Positions 1 to 8,090 of a stretch of 18,974 bases of DNA are shown in pieces; within the stretch, counting starts at the first letter, position 1; each line of letters starts with the position of its first letter. Under the pieces are notes generated by a model, which was given only the letters and a program-made list of their open reading frames with translations, made no database searches and had not been told where the DNA came from. Source of the DNA: Pleurotus djamor (Eukaryota > Basidiomycota > Agaricomycetes > Agaricales > Pleurotaceae); assembly GCA_029747585.1 (NCBI GenBank), contig JAPEVF010000861.1, forward strand, positions 1 through 18,974. The letters are read 5' to 3'. Both the position numbers and the translations under genes were made by a program.

Positions 1-2719
1 CTGCAACTTGCGCCGGCCAAGAATAAGAATGTAAGTCCTAACTTCTTACTTGCCACTCCGGAAACTAACTGGACATCGTACACCAATTTAGTCTGGCCAG
101 AGTACCGCCAAGAAGCAAACACCCCCGCCCAAAACCAAGAAAGATCGTCAAATCAAAGCTCAAGAAGTCTCTCGCAAGGTCGAGGCCGCGAAAGCCGCCA
201 ACGCCAAGAAAATCAAGAGCATGATGAAAGGCGAAAAACGGAAAAGGGCGGAGTCTTCAACGTCGGGATCGGACAAGAAAGGCAAGCGCAAGGCAAACTA
301 ACGGCATCGTCGTCCTCTTCATCGAGGCAACCGTTCGTAAGTCCTTTTCATGCTAGATCTTTACCCGACGAAATACTAACTATGTCCTGGGATAACGCAA
401 TCTCTTCTGTACATTTACACATGCCTATTTCGCTTATAGAGGCTGGCCTATTTCGTAACTCTGTACACACGTCGGACAATGTAGTAATANCCCCCCCACT
501 TAGCTGCCGAGCTATCGCTGGGGTTGAAATATATGTTTTTCACTCGTCCTAACGAACAACTCATCAAGGAAGCTTGGAATGAGTTTAAGCGTAGATTAAG
601 TTGGCGAATTTATTTTACGTTTAAGGAAGGACTTGATAAACCGTTTGATCCAGAGTACGCGGTCGAAGCTAAAGTCAAAAAGCTGCCGCCACGCTTACCG
701 CTATATATCACGATGGGCCTTAAGATGGGAGAGATGTACGTCTATAAGACTATATCCAATCTCCCTAAGGAAAAATTGCAGGAGCTTCAAGCGAAACCGT
801 TCGCTCCTCGCATAACCCGTCTGAGACAATTCTTATCCAACAACAATTATGTTGTGACGATGACGGACAAGAATCTAGGCCTCGCGGTGTCTGAACGGGA
901 TTGGATCCGACGGAATGAGCTGAAGTTATTGCAAGATGAACGCAACTATCGTCGTTTGTCCAAGATAGAAGCTGATGCAATAATGGATGAAAAGATGGAA
1001 CAAATGAACGAACTCGCAAATGCGACGGAGCATCATATCTATCTTAGCATACTTGGTGTACCAAAGTTTTTTAGACAGTTTTGTCGACAAGACGAGGACG
1101 AAAGTACGTTTACACACACGTATCCTCAATTTCATGGGATTCCGAAGATCCATAAGAAGCCTACTGGATTTCGCCCCATAATACCTTGTCACAGCGTTCT
1201 ATTTAATCCGGCAGCCAAGTTTGTCACAAAAGAACTTAGCGGTCTCGTCAAGGGATCTCCTTCTATTATACATGGTACGAAGGACTTATTTGTAAGGCTA
1301 AGCCAACTTAGTATAGACCGCTCCAGACGATGGTTCTTCGTTTGGGGCGACGTCGTCGCTTATTACCCGAATATACCGATTAAGAGATGCATCAAACTGG
1401 TGTGTGAAATGTATCGAGATTGGCTTCTTAATCAATCGGGACCCGACGTCGTGGACGTACCTCAAGACTTTTCGGAGCATTACAACTCCCTTAGTCAGAA
1501 CGAGTTAAAGTACAAGCTCTTTGAACGTGCCATCGAGATTGGCAATACTAAGTTAATCGCACAACTTGGAGACGAGTATTACGAACAGCTAAACGGATGC
1601 GCCATGGGTGTCGCCTCAGCGCCGGCACTGGCAAATCTATATGGTGTTTATTTCGAAACGAAAGCTGGTATACTCTCTCACCCACAAGTCGCCTTCTACG
1701 GGCGTTACATCGATGATTGTTTTAGCATCGTCTACGCGGAATCTGCAGACGAAGCTCTTCAGTTTATGAAAGAAACGATCAAATTCGATGGTTGTACGAT
1801 TGAATGGGAAGTTTCCGAAATTGGATGCCAATTTCTCGACAGTTACATATACAAAGATGGTACGTCTTTGCAATGGAAACCGTTTGTCAAATTCGGAAAC
1901 CACCGTGAAAGAGTTCCTTGGGTAAGCCATCATCCGATGGACGTCAAAAGAGGCGTCTACATCGGAGAATGCTCCAGGTTAGCCGTTATATGCAGTAGCA
2001 TAGGAAACTACACGGGCGCAATAAAGGATCTTAACGCCCTTTATCTTGCTCGCGGCTATCCGTTAGATCTCGTCATGAATTGGTGCAAGAGATATGCGCA
2101 AGAACGTTGGGAAAAACGATTCGCCGTAAAAAGCGGGTCGGATGAGCACAACGAAGGCGTTCTTGTCTTGAAATCCCGATTCGACGATACTTGGAACTAT
2201 TTCAACGCTTCCGAGCTAGGAAAAACTATGACCGAGTACTGGTCGGAGTGGCATGACCGCGCCGATAAAGGTATGGTCCCAGCTGGACCCCACTACAGAT
2301 ATTTCCCGTCTCACGAGACAGATGAAGAGTTCTTAACCGAAGTACGACCGGATCTCAAATGCGAGATCCCTGTAGGAAACGGCGAAAGCGCTTGGATTCC
2401 TGATCTTAGAAAGACCGGAATACTCGGGCGTCGATATATTGTAAGCCGCAAACGAGGCCGAAATATATTTGACCTTACGAATACATGGAAGAAAGTAGTT
2501 TTCCGCAAAATGGATGAAAACATCGCCGAAGAAGGTGGTGTTGTTCCTACGATTCCCCCTGTTGATTTGGGCAGTCACTTACTGGACGCTAGTAAATCTC
2601 TAGCAGAAGGCATCGAATTATCCGATGACGAAAGCGACATTGTCCTGCACAGAAGATCGGCTTCGCCCGATCAGGAACATCCAATGCTCGGAAGAGGCTC
2701 TAAAAGAGGCACAGCTTAG
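1..2719 (+). CDS. Penelope-like element reverse transcriptase, endonuclease-lacking (5' end outside window, one frame break)
   Basis: The product copies the element's RNA into DNA. Frame 1 is open from base 1 to the N at 490; the reading then continues in frame 2 to the TAG at 2717-2719. The N plus a C7 run explains the switch, so I treat it as one gene. The first ~163 residues are polar, rich in Q, R, E, S and N. Numbering from the TTG at 524: RT1 around TDKNLGLAV (115-122), RT2 HGIPKIHKKPTGFRPI (204-219), RT3 GDVVAYYPNIP (275-285) with catalytic D276, RT4 GCAMGVASAPALANLYG (358-374), RT5 RYIDD (394-398) with D397 and D398, then WVSHHPMDVKRG (466-477), typical of the Penelope thumb. PKIHK and SxHPxxxKRG are Penelope hallmarks. 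The ~200 residues after the thumb show no GIY-YIG nuclease, as in telomere-associated Coprina/Athena elements. Alternative: an rvt-type cellular RT, less likely given the ribozyme downstream. Confidence 0.88.
490..497. other. Ambiguous base plus C7 run at the frame break in the reverse transcriptase gene
   Basis: A single N followed by seven C. Upstream the coding frame is 1, downstream it is frame 2, and family-like sequence (LAAELSLGLKYMFF) begins immediately after the run. A one-base length error here would restore a continuous reading frame. A real frameshift cannot be excluded. Confidence 0.75.
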
Positions 2720-3548
2720 ATCGATCTAGCCATCACCGACGTTTTGTGAACCTGGATTAAGCGTTCTAACCCAAAACCTAACGTGAGTTAATCGATCGTG
2801 AATTCGTTATACATCTAACGATTCCCAATGACTTCATAGCCTAACCGAACCCTAACCGTTAGCCTAAACGCTAACCGAACCCTAACCGTTAACTCTGTGC
2901 GTACCACGCTTAATTGCTTAATATTCACAGTCCGGTTTAGGTAGGAGCTTCAAACCAACTCTACGTCACAGTCGACTACCTACATAACGACCTTAGTAAC
3001 CCATAAGAGGGAACGAACGGGTTAGATAAAGTTAACGACACCGACTACGAGTTGGTCGGCAACGATACTGCCTCGCGCGCGATACAAGACCTGCTGGTCA
3101 TTGCGTCCAGTGGACTTGGTACGCTAAGCGCTAAGTATGGCGCTCTGGGGAAACTCAGAGTGGTCCGTCTTCACTCCGGTGATCGACGAGCCCGGTCTAC
3201 CGGGTGCGATGTATCACATGGATCTAGTATCGCCGCAGTATCAGCGCTCGCTCCGCATTCACATGGTTCATCAAGGTACCGGATCAATCCATCACTGATG
3301 TGTAGATCCGATGGCTGTTCCGGACTAAGTTTAGTCATTGTTCAGTCAGCAATCACCCACGATGTCATCGGCCTCCGATAGCCGGACCAATCCCATGAAA
3401 CGACCCACATGGCGCATGACTCACATGTGAAAAAGATTGGTAATGACAATAGAAATGCTGACTGATAAGCCCCGCCACTTGCGTCATCGATTAGTNAAAG
3501 ATTTCTCCGATTACTCATAATGATGACGTTCCCGGGCCCCCTCCTATT
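2720..3548 (+). other. Non-coding 3' tail of the Penelope-like element
   Basis: About 830 bases between the reverse transcriptase stop and the ribozyme. I see no convincing gene: an open frame at 3052-3381 shows no recognisable motif. It holds degenerate telomere-like repeats near its start, a small hairpin CCCGG-TCTA-CCGGG at 3191-3204, and an inverted repeat CGTCATC (3482-3488) / GATGACG (3522-3528). An ambiguous base lies at 3496. It probably corresponds to the 3' untranslated and terminal-repeat part of the element. Confidence 0.55.
2763..2893 (+). repeat. Degenerate telomere-like repeats (CCCTAA/CTAACC variants)
   Basis: Scattered CTAACCC, CCTAAC and CCCTAACC words. The core at 2840-2893 has a 21-base segment (CTAACCGAACCCTAACCGTTA) at 2841-2861 and again at 2871-2891, so the period is 30 bases. 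These are related to, but not perfect copies of, the fungal telomere unit CCCTAA. They lie just downstream of the reverse transcriptase stop. Confidence 0.6.
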
Positions 3549-3624
3549 GTTAGCGTAGCCACTGATGAGTCCTTAAAAGGACGAAAGTGCTGACTGGGTA
3601 ATCCCCCAGTACTTTGGTGCTAAC
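3549..3624 (+). ncRNA. Hammerhead ribozyme (type I)
   Basis: All core elements are present in order. Stem I 5' strand GUUAGC (3549-3554), a GUA bulge and GCCA (3558-3561); then CUGAUGA (3562-3568); stem II GUCC/GGAC (3569-3572 / 3579-3582) with loop UUAAAA; then GAAA (3583-3586). Stem III is AGU (3586-3588) with ACU (3611-3613), a GCUG bulge, and ACUGGG (3593-3598) with CCCAGU (3605-3610). Predicted cleavage is after U3614. Stem I 3' strand UGGU (3615-3618) and GCUAAC (3619-3624) pairs back fully. Hammerhead motifs are an established feature of Penelope-like elements, where they process the RNA. Same strand as the reverse transcriptase, 830 bases downstream. Confidence 0.93.
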
Positions 3625-3683
3625 GTCTTACTCTCAGTAACTTGATTTTAACTCGCTCTCCTCCCTTCGGTCGTCGAGCTTCG

Positions 3684-3699
3684 CCCTAACCCTAACNCC
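3684..3699. repeat. Interstitial telomere repeat (CCCTAA)2 at the element/gene junction
   Basis: CCCTAACCCTAAC followed by N and CC. It sits between the 3' end of the Penelope-like element (left) and the truncated dioxygenase gene (right). The C-rich strand is the same strand as the reverse transcriptase sense strand. This is the orientation expected if the element's RNA was copied from the G-rich overhang of a chromosome end lying to the left. The N at 3697 may hide extra repeat units. Confidence 0.85.
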
Positions 3700-4820
3700 A
3701 TGTTTAAAGGCAGATGCAGGGAAGAACATTCCCGTTCCGGGGAGGTAAGGGAATGAGGCTTGGATGTCAGCCATGTCTAGCTTCACCTTGGCATCACCCG
3801 CGTTGACGAGAGCGTCATAGTGGTGGATGCACCCCATTGAATCATAGTGGCTCTTACACCACCTGTTTGATATCGCCGATATCCCGGTGTAAACCGATTT
3901 CCAGCTCTTGGCCCATTCCTGAGATTGAGTCGTTCCCGACTTCTTGATCATCCTTCGAGTTTTACTCGCTTGGTAGTACGCCTGCGGGTGGATGAGACCA
4001 AGCGTAATGTCGACGGCCAACTGAATGTGCTGCGTCGTGTGTATCCACGCAAGGACATCCTCTTTGTTGTCCCTCACATTTGCTGATGTTTCGGGTGGGA
4101 GCGTCCTCTAGAATATTATTATTAGGACTTATCCCAGAAAGTACATCGCGTGATTCCTTACCTTCGCGCCTTGGCCATACCAAGAGTATGAAAACGTACT
4201 GGACCCCGCTGGGTACTGGTTCGACTCCCGATCAACAAGAAATTTGGGGTCAGAACGCCAACCAATGTCTTTGAAAACATTTTGAAGCGCAACCGCGCCG
4301 GTGAGGATTTCATGCTGAAAAGCAAATGAGCATCCCAGAGATCGCGTCGAGACCATAGATTTATATACCTCAACCACCTCTGAATATATCCCAGGCAGAT
4401 AGTATATCAAAGGGACTCTGTCCTTTGATAGCACGACCGTCGGTTCCGCAATCTCCCCAAGGTTCACGGTTTTGAGGCGCGCTACTCGTTGAGCGTGCTT
4501 CGTTGTCCCGAACAACTCCTGGCTATCAAACGGGATGAAGACTATCCGAGAAAGTGAGTCTATACCGGCAAAGACATCACTATCCCGCAATTTTTAACGC
4601 ACCTGGGTTTGACCTCGCCTGCTGGATAACTCTGATGATCCGCCGCACGTTAATGTGCTGATAATCATCAGGAAGACGGCTGAAAAACACAAGTTAGCGT
4701 TGGTGTGGTTAGAGAAGAAAAAGGTCGTCACGTCTTTTGACCGTCCAACTCCTTCCGAGCCATCTTAATTATGTCGTCGACCTCGTAGTAAGCATGTTCA
4801 TTCTTTTTACCTCGAGCCAT
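3698..4820 (-). pseudogene. Broken TET/JBP-like 2OG-Fe(II) dioxygenase gene, 3' end replaced by telomere repeats
   Basis: ATG at 4820. Predicted exons 4820-4732, 4679-4162 and 4107-3698, with introns of 52 nt (GTGACG..TTTCAG) and 54 nt (GTAAGG..TTCTAG, branch-like CCTAAT). Phases agree at both junctions. The last exon encodes NRWCKSHYDS, then HHYDALVNAGDA and YLPGTGMFF, ending FKHG at the telomere repeats. HxD (codons near 3849-3841) and a histidine (3702-3700) ~49 residues later fit the iron ligands of the double-stranded beta-helix oxygenase fold. The NR..H.D...YD.LV..G...Y.PGT....HG pattern resembles fungal TET/JBP-like proteins. The distal part with the 2-oxoglutarate-binding arginine is gone. 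A T5 run at 4591-4595 also shifts the frame in exon 2, so the copy is doubly disabled. The family call is by motif recall and is moderate. Confidence 0.62.
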
Positions 4821-4849
4821 GGTTGCCACTTATTGAAAATTAGAGGGGC

Positions 4850-4863
4850 GGGGGGGGGGGGGG
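4850..4863. repeat. Poly-G run (G14)
   Basis: Uninterrupted G run just upstream of the dioxygenase relic's start and 78 bases past the stop of the next minus-strand gene. An A-run with an ambiguous base (N at 4906) lies nearby. Such runs are error-prone in assembly; length is uncertain. Confidence 0.8.
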
Positions 4864-4940
4864 AGAAAACGGTACGATTTTATTCGGGTGAAATCAAAAA
4901 AAAAANAACACAACGCAAAATAGGTGACATCATGAAATAG

Positions 4941-6687
4941 CTATAGATCCCCCTCGGCGAACCATTGTCCAACATGACAATTGGGACCGAGTTCGCGACC
5001 AGCAGGTACCGCGATCTCGTCCCTGTATTGGCATCTGGGCTTTTCCTTGCAAGTTACAACCAGCGTCTTCGATCCGCCCTTATTGTTGACCGTCGCGAGT
5101 TGGATCGTTCTGAAGCAATTACAGGAAGGGCATGCGGTGGGCACATCCAGCCCGTACGGCGAACGGTAGCAATGGGCCCAATAGAAACGCGTCTCCCTCG
5201 GCTTGCTGGTGCTGTTCTTGTTTCGAGCAATGAGGATGACGTTCGAGGTGGGACCCAATCGCTGGGCACACTCAAGCAGGGTAGCAATCGAGTCAACGAA
5301 CATTGCGTGCTCGATGAGGTGCCCCACCGCGAACGTCGCGATGAAGTGACTGGTCCACGCCGATTGGAGTGATGGCGAGGTGAACGAGAAAATCTGGTTG
5401 AAAGTCCCGCTGCGGATGGATCTTGAGCATGTAGAAATTGACTGAATGAGCGGATGACATACTTTGCCGTACAATCCCGCATCCATTTCCTGATCTGAGG
5501 GTGCCCATCGGCCCCAAGACACGCGTTGAACATGAGCGTTTTATCGTCCTTGCTTCTCAATGCATCGCGCAGCTTCTCCGGGAAGACCAGCTCAAGGACC
5601 TACACAGAATTAGCGGTTGGTCGAAGCTTAAGATAATTGATGCTTACCTTCTCAGGATCGAAGGCGAAACCTTCACTCGAAGTCGACCCCGAGACTTTGC
5701 CCGGGGTAAACTGGAGTAGGCCATCCTTGGCGCTGTGGGTCACGAAGATGATAAACGCCCTGTGGACGTCAGGTCTAAAAGCACAAAGCCATCAGCGGTC
5801 CGTTGAGATGGGGAAGTTAGCGCGTCACCTCTTAATTGAGAGCACCACCGGTTCAAGGTCGCGCTCGTACTTAGACCTCGAGGATCCATTTTTGAAGTCA
5901 AATTGGACGCTATGCGGGATTAGAACCCCTTGGTCCCGACCAAAGTAGTCCTCCAGCTGGAGGTAGCTTTCAACGAACGGAAGATTCATGTTTTCGCAAC
6001 CCTTGATTGCGATGAACAGCAGAACCGTGCTGCGCGTGTCGAGGCGGCGGAAGAAACTCGTCATGGGGTGTTGGAGGAGTTTGACCAACCCCTCGACAGG
6101 CTTCTCGTCGTCGAAAAATGCCTGCGGAGCGTTGAGTGAACGGTTCTAGACTACTGTGATGTGCCTACCGTATACGGGGTCTTAAAGTTCCTGTTCGCCT
6201 GATCGACGTCGGAATGGCATCGAGGGCAGACGAATCTGTAATGCTCCAGCCTGCTATCGTAGCGTAGGCTGAGGCACGCGATTTCATCGGATGGCGTCCC
6301 ATCTTTATCATCCATAACGTAGCAGACCGCTGAGGGACAACGGCTGCAATCTTGAAGTTTGCCGCCGTTGTGGCAGCCGGAGCAAAGCTGATGCGGTTCT
6401 TGGTGAGTCTAGCTGATCGCTGATTGAGACGACAAGATTACCTTTCCCCTGCCGCTTTCCTCTCTTGGCGCAGGGATATTCATCAATCGCAACAGATCGT
6501 TGTCGATCGATGGCGACGCGACGGTTTTCTTTCGACCTGAGGTCCTGGTGGACGTGGCCGGTTCATTGGCAACGGTCGTTTCGTCGGTCAGAATGTCGTC
6601 TTCCACGTTACAAAGCTGCCCACGCGGAGCTTGGCTGTTGGTGGTCTTCTTTGCGGTCTGTTTGCTGCTGAACGTCTTGGGGGGCAT
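4941..6687 (-). CDS. PHD-like zinc-finger protein of unknown function, six exons, apparently intact
   Basis: Predicted exons 6687-6442, 6387-6169, 6121-5829, 5774-5648, 5599-5463 and 5409-4941, giving 496 residues. All five introns (47-54 nt) start GT and end AG with matching phases; donors include GTATGT and GTAAGC. Residues 1-82 are basic and disordered. Residues 84-104 read CSGCHNGGKLQDCSRCPSAVC, followed by FVCPRC at 134-139: a PHD/RING-like zinc-binding module. The middle holds a hydrophobic patch (TVLLFIAIKG) and FIIFVTHSAKDG (~260-271). The C-terminus has CPSC (434-437), C461 and C467, a possible zinc ribbon. I recall multi-copy fungal proteins with the same CHxGG finger and VFxTHS segment, but no known function. 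It lies 121 bases upstream of the dioxygenase relic on the same strand. No catalytic motif seen. Confidence 0.78.
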
Positions 6688-6777
6688 TGTCGACTTGTTG
6701 GTGGTGTTGAATCAGATCGGAATCAGATAAACTCAAGCCTTTTATTCATGTACATTTCCTAAATACGGTAATTCACA

Positions 6778-6787
6778 GTCACGTGAC
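6778..6787. promoter_or_regulatory. Perfect palindrome GTCACGTGAC (E-box core CACGTG) upstream of the PHD-like gene
   Basis: Lies 91 bases upstream of the start codon at 6687. CACGTG is the known site of fungal bHLH factors of the Cbf1 type. Position and symmetry fit a promoter element, but a single site is weak evidence. Confidence 0.3.
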
Positions 6788-7195
6788 CTTGCCACGCGGC
6801 AAAAAAAAAGGAGTCCCCGACAATATTCCTCCCTCTGACAAAGTTAGTTGCTTCACGAAGAAGCGCGTAAGTAAACGGAGGGGGGTGTCTGAGCAACCAT
6901 CACAGAGCTTCGCAGGGTGGCCAGCCCGTTGAACGCTCCGTTCGAAGTCCTCGTCCACCCACCCAAACGAAAAAAAAGAGCGAAACTGCGAGGAGAAATA
7001 ATCAGCATCAGATGAATAAAACACGGATCGAACCTTGACTATGTTGCGCGCGAGATTATAAAAAAAAAAACTATGCGGACAAAGGGATCAGCTGAGGATC
7101 AAAAGTTGAATCAGGTTGGACGTTACCTGTTCATCGGAAGGCATATGCAGCCATCGCGAACGTCGGAACACAATATATGCGTCGACGTGATGAAT
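6788..7195. other. Intergenic stretch, no gene recognised
   Basis: AT- and purine-rich homopolymers (A9-A10 runs near 6800, 6970 and 7060) and no open frame with recognisable protein features on either strand. It probably includes the promoter of the minus-strand PHD-like gene. Confidence 0.5.
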
Positions 7196-7390
7196 CACAT
7201 TGACGGCGGAGGGAACAGACTAGAGAAAATTCGTCAGTTNAAAAAAACGAGACGGGGGTACTTAGCGGACGAGATGGATCGATTCGCGCCGGATGAGTGG
7301 ATTCACATCGACGGCGGAAGGGGTGGACTAGATGAAAGAGGATGTTAGTTATATCATTGGATGGGGAGTGGGCTACTTAGCGGATCAGAG
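7196..7390 (+). repeat. Two degenerate tandem copies of a ~108-115 bp unit
   Basis: CACATTGACGGCGGA at 7196-7210 recurs as CACATCGACGGCGGA at 7304-7318. TACTTAGCGGA at 7259-7269 recurs at 7374-7384. Both copies share GGAGGG/GGAAGGGG and ACTAGA downstream of the first word. The offsets (108 and 115) show a diverged duplication with an indel, near the N at 7240. The open reading frame through it has no recognisable content. Confidence 0.6.
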
Positions 7391-7467
7391 AAATCGCCCC
7401 CCAAACAGGGCGTTCCGGGTAGCTTGATGACAGCGAATGGAGGAGGGAACTTGGCGGGACACACCCG

Positions 7468-7554
7468 AAGGCGGCGATGGGAGCCTATTGTGGTCCCTGA
7501 CATGACGAGACGTGCCCTAAGGCAGCGATGGGAGCCTGTTGTGGTCCCTGACAT
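7468..7554 (+). repeat. Direct repeat of 36 bases, two copies
   Basis: A segment beginning AAGGC(G/A)GCGATGGGAGCC and ending GTGGTCCCTGACAT occurs at 7468-7503 and 7519-7554, with two mismatches. The tail word GGTCCCTGACA appears a third time at 7696-7706. It immediately precedes the hairpin array and its tail word marks the start of each of the first two array units. Confidence 0.85.
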
Positions 7555-7790
7555 ACTGCATGTGTCGCAGGTGGTTGCGAGTTCCCAAAGGAACCGCGTG
7601 GAATGATTACATGTGTCGTAATCACCCCGGCGGCGGGATGTGCTTTGAATGTGTCTCAAAGCACCACCTCGCTACTCAGATGTAGCGAGGCTTTTGGTCC
7701 CTGACAAACTGCATGTGTCGCAGTGTGGTTGCAAGCCCCAAAAGGGACTGCGTGGGTTGATTACATGCGTCGTAATCAACCCGTGCCTCC

Positions 7791-7860
7791 GAGTGAAGGT
7801 GCTTTGAATGTGTCTCAAAGCACCACACCGCGCTACTCAGATGTAGCGCGGCGTTCACTC
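7791..7860 (+). repeat. Nested three-way junction inside the hairpin array
   Basis: An outer stem GAGTGAA (7791-7797) / TTCACTC (7854-7860) encloses two perfect hairpins: a 10-bp stem at 7798-7824 and a 9-bp stem at 7828-7851. Linkers are only three and two bases. The layout is cloverleaf-like. Confidence 0.8.
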
Positions 7861-7869
7861 AACCATCCA

Positions 7870-7945
7870 GGGAGTCGGCGGTGCTCTAGTCGGATCTAGG
7901 AGCACCTCACCGCGGTATATGTGTCATACCGCGGTGTCGACTCCC
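7870..7945 (+). repeat. Second nested three-way junction inside the hairpin array
   Basis: An outer 8-bp stem GGGAGTCG (7870-7877) / CGACTCCC (7938-7945) encloses a hairpin with GGTGCTC/GAGCACC arms (7880-7906) and an 11-bp perfect hairpin CACCGCGGTAT with loop ATGTGTC (7908-7936). Confidence 0.8.
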
Positions 7946-8084
7946 GGACACCAAGACAACCAGCCTCATGTGTTGAGGCTGGTAAACGCCCGACTACATG
8001 CGTTGTAGACGGTGCGCTCCCCCTCACAAGTGAGCCTTGAAGGTGTCTCAAGGCTCCACCATGCTACATGTGACGTAGCACGGC

Positions 8085-8090
8085 TTTTTT
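8085..8090 (+). terminator. T6 run directly after the hairpin array, possible Pol III stop
   Basis: Five bases after the last hairpin. A run of four or more T is the usual RNA polymerase III terminator. It would matter only if the array is transcribed on the + strand, and I see no A/B box in front of it. Weak. Confidence 0.25.

Larger units (their letters stand above)
7556..8080 (+). repeat. Hairpin array: at least 12 stem-loops, most with a conserved 7-base loop ATGTGTC
   Basis: Stem-loops with the seven-base loop: CTGC 7556-7570; TGATTAC 7604-7624; GTGCTTTGA 7640-7664; ACTGC 7708-7724; GGGTTGATTAC 7754-7782; GGTGCTTTGA 7798-7824; CACCGCGGTAT 7908-7936; CCAGCCTC 7960-7982; CTAC 7994-8008; GAGCCTTGA 8032-8056; TGCTAC 8062-8080. 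Loops are ATGTGTC or near variants (ATGCGTC, ATGTGTT, AGGTGTC, ATGTGAC). Others: CCTCGCTAC 7667-7690 and CCGCGCTAC 7828-7851 with loop TCAGAT; GTTCC 7581-7594 and its counterpart at 7731-7751; GGTGCTC 7880-7906. Two ~155-bp units (from ~7540 and ~7696) repeat the same order of hairpins. Copies differ by paired changes that keep the stems. I do not recognise a named family. The array could act as cruciform DNA or as a structured RNA. Confidence 0.9.

Noticed and set aside
31..301. A spliced lysine-rich gene tail: GTAAGT at 31, acceptor at 91, stop TAA at 299-301
   Set aside because: Frame 1 is open straight through this region without splicing and leads into the reverse transcriptase; the lysine-rich reading is an alternative-frame shadow.
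339..503. An intron with GTAAGT at 339 and CTTAG near 503 in front of the reverse transcriptase
   Set aside because: Frame 1 remains coding up to the N at 490 and the family-like segment begins right after the C run, so a frame error is the simpler explanation.
3052..3381. Open frame of 109 codons in the retroelement tail
   Set aside because: No recognisable motif, no typical start context, and it lies in an evident non-coding 3' region.
7073..7348. Open frame of 91 codons containing HIDGG repeats
   Set aside because: It is produced by the degenerate tandem duplication and includes an N; no independent coding evidence.
7556..8080. CRISPR-like array
   Set aside because: The conserved part is a seven-base loop within variable inverted repeats at irregular spacing, in a eukaryotic context with no cas genes.
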